A stretch of 64,000 bases of DNA from Entophlyctis helioformis (lineage: Eukaryota; Chytridiomycota; Chytridiomycetes; Chytridiales; Chytriomycetaceae), in the NCBI GenBank assembly GCA_025526915.1, contig JAHLKH010000037.1:62001-126000 (forward strand), in the 5' to 3' direction. The first letter of the stretch is position 1. Every line of letters begins with the position of its first letter. The notes beneath the pieces were generated by a model that was not told the origin of the DNA, searched no databases, and saw only the letters and a list, made by a program, of their open reading frames with translations. Shown piece after piece: positions 56,691 to 64,000 of the stretch. The translations under genes and the position numbers were made by a program.

Positions 56691-59600
56691 TGTCGCGCAG
56701 TTTCGCGCGTCGGATTGGTGCACAGACCTGCGCCATTGAGCCGTTCACGGTCGAGTATGCCAACCAGGAGTGCCATCGCGTTGCGGAAGCGGTGACCATT
56801 ACCCTTGCGGTTGGGGACTACGCGCAGCAGCTGCAGTTCTTTGTCGCGGACATCAGCACCGATGTGATCCTGGGTACGCCGTGGTTTGCTGAGGTGGTGA
56901 TCACCAAGGGCGATATGGCCGACCGCTCGTTTGCATTCCACCACAAGGCCATGGGGCGCGATTTTGTATGGCATCTGCACCCCTCAGCGGCACCCACACT
57001 TGACCCGACACCCGAACCTGAACCGACACCCGAACCAGTACCCGAACCCGCATCCGAACCAGTACCCGAACCCGCATCCGAACCAGTACCCGAACCAGCA
57101 CCCGAACCAGTACCCGAACCAGCACCCGAACCAGCACCCGAACCACCCTGCGATCATGCTCCGATGTCCCTTGAGGCCATTGCTGCGCAGCATGGCATTG
57201 AGTTCGTCAGCTACGAGGATTTCCATGCGGACGAGTCATCATATGTCGAGATCATGGCCCTGACCAGCTGTGGGGACGCAGATACGGCAACCGACGCGGC
57301 CATTGCGGCGATTGACGAGGCGGATCCACTCGCCCATCTGAGCCTGGAGACGCAGCCGAGGTGGTCCATCCGCTGTTGATCCAGTTCCAGGACCTCTTCC
57401 AACCGGGCAACCTGCCGCCGTCGCGGCCTGAGGATCATTGCATCAAGTTGGTGCCTGGTTCCAAGCCGCCGCCACGCCGCCCTACGCGCAGCCTGCCGAC
57501 TGAGCACCAGGATGCTGTCAAGGCGTTCTTGGACGACCTTGCCGCGCGTGGCATGATCCGCGGCTCTGTGTCGCCGTTTGCTGCGGGTATCGTGATCGCC
57601 AAGAAGAAGGACGGCGGTCTGCGTCTGTGCATTGACTATCGTGGGTTGAACAACATCACGGTCAAGGATCACGCGTCGATGCCCAGTATCCAGTCGCTCA
57701 TTGACCGCGTGCGGGCAAGCCGTTCATGTCGTCGGTTGATCTGCGGGACGGCTACTACAACATCCGCATCTACGACGAAGACATCCCCAAGACGGCGTTT
57801 GTGACCCGTTACGGCCACTACGAGTTCAAGGTGATGCCTTTTGGGCTCTGCAACGCTCCGCCACCTTCAACGCCATGATGAACCGCATCTTCCACGACCT
57901 GCTGGACGTCTACGTTGTCGCCTACATGGACGACATCCTGATCTACTCGGAGACCGAGGCAGACCACCTGCTGCACCTGGAGGAAGTGTTCCGTCGTCTG
58001 CGCGCTGAATCGCTCCGCCTGAAGATGTCCAAGTGCGAGTTCTTCTCGTCGCGGCTCGAGTTCTGCGGTCATCTGTTGCTGGGTGACGGCTACTCGATCC
58101 AGGACAAGCATCGGCTGGCACTGAAGACTCGGCCGATCATTGGGTCGGTTGGCGATCTGCGACGCTTCATTGGGCAAGTCGTGTGGGTCAAGGATTTCAT
58201 CAAAGACCACGCCGACATCTGTGTGCCGCTCACAGACATGCTGCGCAAGGACGTGCCCTTTGTGATGGACGAGGCCAAGTGGGCCATTGTGGACTTTATT
58301 CTGGACGCCATCACGAACGCTCCGGTGCTCAAGTACTTTGACCCGTCGCTGGAGACGCACGTGTACACGGACGCATCCGAGTTTGCCATTGGGGCTGGGT
58401 TGGCCAGAAGCATGTCGATGCGGACGGCACGGCCAAGATCCATCCGGTCTCGTTCTACTCGCGCAAGCTCAACGATGCGGAACGCAACTACCCGACCCAC
58501 GAGCGCGAGATGCTGGCGATCGTGGACACCTGCGACAAGTACCGGCACTACCTGCTCAGCGTGCATTTCACCATCCACACCGACCATGCATCGCTGCGCT
58601 GGATCTCGACGCAGCCCAAGCTGTCGTACCGCCAGGCTCGCTGGATCATGGAGCTGCAAGAGTTTGATGCTGTGGTCCAGTACATCCAGGGGGGCGACAA
58701 CAACCTGGCTGACATGCTGTCGCGCCATGTGACTGTTGCTCCACACTGCGCTCGATGCCGTGCAAAGGTTGAAGTGGATGCCTTGACCACCGCAACACCC
58801 GACATTGCCGACCGCGTTCGCCCGCTGTTGCTGCCGACCCGTTCCTGCTCAACGTCGCTCGCTGGAAGGCCGATCCTGCTGATGCTGCTCTGCACGAGCG
58901 TCAGTTGGCCGCCAAGCTCGAGCTGGTCGACGGCCTGTGGTTCTACGAGGGTCGCATGTACATCCCGGAGGGTCAAGTGCGCACCGACCTGCTCACCTCG
59001 TACCACGAGCCGGCCCATGCGGCCACCAGGGCCGCGAACGAACACACGGCCGTCTGCGTGCGCACTACTACTGGCCGGACATGGCTGCGTCGGTCGGCCG
59101 CTTTGTGGGCTCGTGCGACGCCTGCCAGCGGTTCAACTCGTCGACGCAGGCGCCTGCCGGTCTGCTGCACCCGCTGCCCATCCCTGCCGACCGCTTCCAG
59201 TCTGTGGCGTGCGACATTGCCTTCATGCCCATGTCGGACGAGGGCAACGATGCTGTGTTTGTTGTTGTGGATCGCCTGACAAAGCTTGTCAAGTGCGTGC
59301 CGACGCGACGCGATGCGACTGCCGAGGATCTTGCCGCGCTGTTCCTCAACCGATGGGTGCTTGCTGGCCACGGCCTGCCGTCGTCTATCGTCTCGGACCG
59401 GACGCTCGCTTCCTGTCTGCCTTCTGGACGGCGCTCTGTGCGGCGCTGGACATTGAGCAAGTCATGGCAACGGCCCGCCACCAGGAGACCGACGGCCAGT
59501 CCGAACGCACCATCCGCACGCTCAAGGACCTGCTGTCCAAGTACGCCAACCACCGCGGCAGCAACTGGGAGCACATGCTCGATGCGGCTGTCCACGCCCT

Positions 59601-60462
59601 CAACTCTGCTCCAAGCGCATCGACTGGCTATGCTCCGTACTTCCTCGCCTTTGGCCTCGAGCCTCGCACGCTGCCACACGAGCCGGCAGCATCGTCACCG
59701 CCTGCTGTCCACGACCTGCTCGCTGCCATTGACAAGGCTCGCGTGGATGCCACAGCCAACCTGACCAAGGCTCAAGAACGACAGAAGTGCAACGCCGATC
59801 GCCACCGCCGTGATGCTCCTGCCTACGCTGTCGGCGACATGGTCATGCTGCAAGCCGCCGGCATTGTGTGGCCCACCGACACGCATCGCCCCAATGCGTT
59901 CCTGCCCAACTGGCTGGGTCCATTCCCGATCACAGAGGTCAATGCCGCACTGGATGGTCTCAACTGCAAGCTAGCTCTGCATCCAACCATGCATCGTCTG
60001 CATCCGTGGTTCCACGTCCGTCTGCTGAAGCCGTACCGCGATCCGGCCGCTGCTTTCCCTGGCCGGCCACTGCCTGCTCAGCCACCTGCAGTTGCCTTTG
60101 CTGATGACCCGGCAGCAGCTGAATGGGAGATTGACGCGATTGTTGGACACAAGGTCGCTCGCAACGGCCACCGCTCCTTTGTGGTCTCGTACCTCGGTTA
60201 CGGCCCGCAACACAACGAGTACCGCTCAGAGGCCGAGTTGCGCGAGACTGCACCTGATCTGCTGGACCAGTACCTCGCTGCCCTCCCAGCACAGCCGCCG
60301 GTCCATCGCAGCCGCCGCCACGCTGGGGATGCATTGGACGTGAATGTGGCTTCCTTCTTTGTCTGTGCCGATTGTTCTCCAGAGGATCCCTCGTCAAGGG
60401 GGGCTGTAACAGTCAGCCGCGATCACGTGACACGCGTGCAACCGGTCGCGCGTCCCACTTGA
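56531..60462 (+). pseudogene. pol: Retrotransposon pol (PR-RT-RH-IN-chromodomain), frameshifted
   Basis: Protease has the active site ALLDTGASG; a Pro-Glu repeat ([11 protein letters not shown]) separates it from RT. RT shows [30 protein letters not shown] and AYMDDILIYSE; RNase H shows VYTDASEFAIGAG and HTDHASLRW. Integrase has an HHCC-like start (HYYWPDMAASVG, SCDACQRFNS) and the DDE core (DRLTKLVKC, ARHQETDGQSERTIRTLK). The C-terminus has a chromodomain (EWEIDAIVGHKV, FVVSYLGYG). The frame is broken at about 57350, 57715, 57862, 58407, 58835, 59035 and 59397; most look like loss of one base in a short G or C run. The last frame runs into the 3' LTR. Confidence 0.9.
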
Positions 60463-60566
60463 ATCCTGACAGACCACAAGGCGACTTGCCCCAGTCGTCG
60501 CCTTGTGTACTGAAACCCGCCGTCTGTCAGACCGCCCATCGTCTCGTTGCACATCGTCCTGTTGCA
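60405..60566 (+). repeat. 3' LTR (162 bp)
   Basis: TGTAACA...TGTTGCA, identical to the 5' LTR apart from one substitution and absence of the 81-bp block. Preceded by the polypurine tract and followed by CTGCG. Confidence 0.95.
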
Positions 60567-60571
60567 CTGCG
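60567..60571. repeat. Target-site duplication, right copy (CTGCG)
   Basis: Matches 54754-54758. Together they define the empty site inside exon 2 of the minus-strand gene. Confidence 0.95.
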
Positions 60572-60987
60572 TCAATGTGAAAAATCGGCCGAGAGCATGG
60601 GTCTCCTTTCTGAGTGACCAACAGCAGAAGATGGTTAGTAAGGCAGCCACACAGTAGAGAGTAGCAAACCTACTTGGTCATCAACCCAATCTGCTTGTAT
60701 TCTTGACGGCGGAACGCATACCGCAGGACCTTGACCGCTGCATGCAGCATCTTGAGTGCGCGGTGTCGGTGCTCGATCTTTATACCTGCGTCTCCAAGGC
60801 AACCATCGACGTGGAATTTGATGGTGTGGCCGTCGCCGACCGACGCCATGAACAGCTCGATGGCCGGCTTGACGATGGCCTTCCAGGCATCCTTGGAGTC
60901 GGGCAAGCTGAACGATGCTGTGGCAATGAGCTGCGAGTAGAATACGCTTAGCACGTCAATGTGTAACATGCTGCTGATGAAGTCGTC

Positions 60988-60990
60988 TGT

Positions 60991-61055
<65 letters not shown>

Positions 61056-61060
61056 TTGCT
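60988..61060. repeat. (GTTGCT)n hexanucleotide microsatellite in coding sequence
   Basis: About eleven copies of a hexamer in exon 1 of the XPG module, read on the minus strand as an alternating Ala-Thr tract. Length change is in units of two codons, so the frame is kept. Confidence 0.9.
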
Positions 61061-61185
61061 GGTCGCTGTTGCTGCAGTGTGCTGTGGACCACGTGCTGCA
61101 CGACCTGGCTGAGTGCTGTGCCAGCAATGTAGAGCCAGACGGCACAGCCTAGCTTGAGCATTCTCAAGTAGCCGCGGACCGTCAT

Positions 61186-62690
61186 GTTGCGTGGTGCTGG
61201 TGCGTGGGATGGGGCGTGTGTGTGTGTGTGTGAGTGTGTGTATCTGTTTGTTTGCGGGCAAACACGGCGCGTTCCAAAGTGGCGCGCTTTGATCAGATCT
61301 GATGGGCGGAGTTGAACTTTTCATTGCATGAAAACAGAGAGCGAGCCGATAGAGAGCGAGCATCCAGGCACTCGCCGTCCACTGCCCAACAGCCATCAAG
61401 GGAGCAACGAGCACAGCCAACAGCCAGGCATTCAAGATGCGGTTCTGTGTTGCTGGCACAGTCATTGATGAGATGCCACTCAGTGCGCAGCTTGACATGC
61501 ACTGTGCAGCATCACTCTGCGTGTCATGAGCTGCATTGCAGCGAGCCTCTCTCCGAGTAGCATCTTCTCAGTCAATGTCCCATTGCATCCAACAAGCGTC
61601 CTGATATGCATCTGCATTGTGACCCAGTGCGATGCAGTTGGTGTTGCCTGACTGGCCAGCTGGTCCATGGACAGGTTGGTTGTTGACGCACTGCCTGCAT
61701 CGCCCCTCTGCTCTGGATCGTCCTTGCCAACAAACACAGTGCATGCAAGACTTGGATAGTCAGGATCGTCGCCATCATCATCGTCGTTGTGGTTGTTGAA
61801 TGGATCGAGAGTGCTTGGTCTGTCTGTCTGGCCACTCCAGTTGCTGCTCAGTGGATCGCATCCAAGATGCCATCGCACCAAGTGCAATGTGGCCAGACAC
61901 GCCTGCCAGCACTCGCGTCCTCCTCACCAGTCTCGTCTGGATCAGTGTCGCCGAGTGTGCCGCTCGTTGAGTGTGCTGCCCCTGCCGAGTTTGGCGTCCA
62001 AGTCGGCATGCCAATCCAGCTGCCCAGCAAGCAGTTCCTGCAGCCAACTCCAAGGATCGGTCCATTGAGCACGTCTCAGTGGCTGCTCATCTGCTGCTGC
62101 TGCATCCCATGTCGCAGTCGGAAAGCACCAGGCAGCTCGGTCCTGCGATGCCAGTGCTCTCGCTGTCCTCTTGAACAACAACCAGATCGCCCTGTTCACG
62201 GCCGTCTTGCCAACGTCTCTTGTTGCTGTTTGGAGCCATCAGACATGCACGCAGTCAGTGCCAAGCCCACACAGACACGGCCGTCAGACTGCTGTGCCGT
62301 CGTCATCAAGTGGCAATGGAGCATGCCTGGACAGACAGCGAGTCAACGCACCTGCTCGCCTGTCTGCAGCCTGCCTTCTGTCCGCCCGCCTTGTTGGGCA
62401 CGCCTCTCAGACGGCCACGACCACGCTGCTCTGCTGGATGGCCTGCTGGACTGCCTGCTGCATGCCACCTTGAGCAGTGAGCCTCGCTGTCTCCCCTGAA
62501 GGACTCGGCCAGCAAGCGAGTGCTATCCCATATCCGTGCTGTCGCCTGCGTCGTCGTCGCTGTCGTTGGATTCGTTGTTGCTTGTGTGCAGTTGGGCGGC
62601 AAGTGCAGCAGCGTCTGGATCTGGCATGGCGCGTTGCTGCTGTGCTCGCATCGCGCAGTGTCTGCACCACGCAAGGGCTCTCTAGATCGG
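61186..62690. other. No confident gene; possible minus-strand exons
   Basis: 1.5 kb between the XPG start and the XDH promoter. It has a (GT)n run at ~61217-61245. On the minus strand several segments look coding but I could not link them: 62625-62527 (MPDPDAAALAAQLHTSNN), around 62230-62110 (SNKRRWQDGREQGDLVVVQE), around 62000-61915 and 61800-61510 (DPDYPSLACTVFVGKDD). Together they could be a small gene divergent from XDH, rich in Asp/Ser. Confidence 0.35.
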
Positions 62691-62740
62691 CCAATCACAG
62701 CGATTCCACCAGGATTGACCAATCACAGCGATTCCACCAG
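62691..62740. promoter_or_regulatory. Two perfect 22-bp repeats with CCAAT box upstream of XDH
   Basis: Copies at 62691-62712 and 62719-62740 begin CCAATCACAGCGATTCC and are identical; starts are 28 bp apart. They end 45 bases before the XDH ATG. CCAAT at this distance fits binding by a CCAAT-binding (HAP/NF-Y) complex, which is inference. Confidence 0.6.
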
Positions 62741-62785
62741 GGGTAATGGTATGAGAACTGGGCCCAGTTTCAACCTGATCGACAA

Positions 62786-64000
62786 ATGGTTGTGGGGCTC
62801 ACACCAAAGACGGAGCTGAGCGTTCATGTCAACCAGCGCCTTATCCGCGACCCGACCCCCGACCCCCGCGAGTCACTCATTGCCTTCCTGCGCCGGCATG
62901 GCTTGACAGGCACCAAGCTTGGTTGTGCGGAGGGTTCGTCTGCTCATGCCGAGCATGCTTGTCTGTGCATCGCATGTGAAAGTCTGTCTGACAGATAAGG
63001 TTGCGTTGCCTGCTGGTGACACTGCGACACAGGCGGCTGTGGTTCATGCACCGTGGTTGTGTCGTCTTTTGACTACCAGACTCGGACCATCAGGTAGACT
63101 GCCGCATGCGTCAAGCTTGGCTGCCAGCAGCTGCATCTACTCGACGTTGCTTGGCTGGATCTGACGACAACGGCCATGACCAGACACGAGTCGCTCAACG
63201 CTTGCCTGACTCCAGCCTGTGCTGTTCACATGAAGCATGTGGTCACGATTGAGGGGATTGGCTCGGTCAAGAACCTCCACCCTGCCCAGTCTGCCATTGC
63301 CCTCAACCACGGAAGGTGAGCTGGATCTATATGCAGCGTGCATCGTCCAGATATGCAGTCTGACCACGCCTTGCACAGCCAATGTGGGTTCTGCACGCCC
63401 GGCATCGTCATGTCGCTCTATGCCGAGCTCAAGACCAATCCCGCAGCGACCGAGCACGACATCGAAGAAGCTTTTGACGGTGAGTGACGGTGAGACCATC
63501 ACCCATATGGATCGTGGCCCGCACTTGTCCGCACAAACGTGTCAACAGACGCAAGAGCATCTTCTGACCTGCGATCTGTCCGTGCTTCAGGCAATTTGTG
63601 TCGATGCACCGGGTATCGACCGATCCTGGACGGCGCCAAGACGGTGAGAGCCATCTGTGATGGCTGCTATGCGACAACCATGGGATACAGCCTTGACGCT
63701 TTGTTCATGATCAGCTTGCATCAAAGTGCGGCAAAGACTGCAGCACCTGCGATGAGCAAGACACGTGTGCCGTGAGTGGCAATGCATCGAATGGCTGGGA
63801 GATGCCCCGAGTACCCATCCGACTGACACCGCCTTGTCGTGCCGTAGGATGGCGACATGGAAGACTTTGGCAAGGTTTGTCTCATGCAATGTGCACAGTC
63901 TCTGCGTTTGCGACTGACAAGCTTCGATGGCAATGCTATGCAGAACAAGAAGCAAAAGGTCATCAAAAGCGCGACCAACTCGGACTTGTCTGCCCACGAC
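62786..64000 (+). CDS. XDH: Xanthine dehydrogenase, N-terminal iron-sulfur part (3' end outside window)
   Basis: Molybdo-flavoenzyme oxidising hypoxanthine/xanthine to urate. Exons 62786-62933, 63033-63093, 63184-63315, 63379-63479, 63591-63643, 63715-63771, 63848-63874, 63944-64000+; all in phase and open at the window end. The first [2Fe-2S] domain has [15 protein letters not shown], then [13 protein letters not shown] and VVTIEGIG. The second cluster domain has [16 protein letters not shown] and [19 protein letters not shown] Cys-rich stretch ([17 protein letters not shown]) after it precedes the linker to the FAD domain. Spacing favours xanthine dehydrogenase; aldehyde oxidase shares this part and cannot be fully excluded without the molybdenum domain. 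Confidence 0.93.

Larger units (their letters stand above)
54759..60566 (+). mobile_element. Ty3/gypsy LTR retrotransposon with chromodomain (chromovirus)
   Basis: A 5,808-bp element with LTRs, gag, protease, reverse transcriptase, RNase H, integrase and a C-terminal chromodomain in the Ty3/gypsy order, flanked by a 5-bp duplication. It lies antisense inside exon 2 of the XPG-Fanzor gene. A G-rich polypurine tract (AAGGGGGG) abuts the 3' LTR. A primer-binding site after the 5' LTR could not be assigned to a tRNA. The LTRs differ by one substitution plus an 81-bp block, so insertion looks recent, but pol carries several frameshifts. Confidence 0.95.
52172..61185 (-). pseudogene. XPG/FEN1-like nuclease module fused in frame to Fanzor; exon 2 split by a retrotransposon
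   Basis: Exons: 61185-60674, 60609-60567 continuing at 54753-54632, 54570-54338, 54250-53980, 53914-53849, 53763-53394, 53295-53214, 53140-52926, 52852-52748, 52663-52509, 52445-52172; then splice to Fanzor at 52095. The whole joined frame is 1,928 codons with no internal stop. XPG-type acidic residues are all present: LHIDVLS (~77), KFHVDG (D127), DYEADVCIA (E213, D215), VSNDSDLVAH (D236, D238), then NRHGITAAAKFINAWF like the helix-turn-helix after the active site. Lys-rich segments (KKNKKKSGRRHRK, KSKSKSKRKGK) link it to Fanzor. If intron 8 is not used, the frame stops at 52905 and the XPG part would end there. An Ala-Thr repeat (encoded by a GTTGCT microsatellite) interrupts the N-terminal part. 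Confidence 0.75.

Noticed and set aside
47945..62782. Shared AGTTTCAACCTGAT at 47952 and 62768 as element ends
   Set aside because: A 14-base match is expected by chance in a window of this size and no longer terminal repeat could be found.

Overview
The window is nuclear DNA of a GC-rich eukaryote with many short introns (mostly 55-150 nt, GT-AG plus two probable GC-AG). The best fit is a flagellated (zoosporic, chytrid-like) fungus. CGR1, DIS3, SMC1, GDP-mannose pyrophosphorylase and a Cdc1-type phosphoesterase fit a fungus, the cilium gene CFAP221 (about 843 aa, as in animals) implies a flagellum, and a Fanzor nuclease and a chromodomain Ty3/gypsy element are both known from chytrids. The species cannot be fixed from the sequence alone. 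All exon structures were spliced by eye from splice signals, reading phase and protein family fit.

Layout. 1-5.0 kb: a polyQ/low-complexity protein cut by the window edge, converging on a two-finger C2H2 regulator. 5.6-18 kb: housekeeping block of CGR1 (minus), SMC1, an EF-hand-containing proline dehydrogenase, a calmodulin with a C-terminal tail, and the exosome nuclease DIS3. 18-27.2 kb: eight tandem paralogues of an orphan seven-helix membrane family, all on plus, with an old inverted solo LTR between copies 4 and 5. 27.4-34 kb (minus): a 13-exon RhoGEF (DH-PH plus a RanBP1/PH-like domain) and a Brinker/CENP-B-type HTH protein. 34.9-44.7 kb: CFAP221 (plus), GDP-mannose pyrophosphorylase (minus), NAC-beta (minus), a Cdc1/PGAP5-like phosphoesterase (plus). 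45.6-47.9 kb: tRNA-Glu(CUC) and an unrecognised 7-exon gene (both minus).

48.2-61.2 kb is the most unusual part. On the minus strand, 19 exons can be joined, phase-perfect and without a stop, into one 1,927-residue frame. It starts with a complete XPG/FEN1-type nuclease core (all acidic motifs present), runs through lysine-rich linkers, and ends with a Fanzor (eukaryotic TnpB homologue) RuvC nuclease with an intact zinc ribbon. Three consecutive hairpins lie just past its stop codon, where a Fanzor/TnpB guide RNA would be expected. Exon 2 is split by a 5.8-kb Ty3/gypsy chromovirus in the opposite orientation, with a perfect 5-bp target duplication (CTGCG), near-identical LTRs and a frameshifted pol.

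61.2-64 kb: a region without a confident gene, then the 5' half of xanthine dehydrogenase behind two perfect CCAAT-containing repeats.
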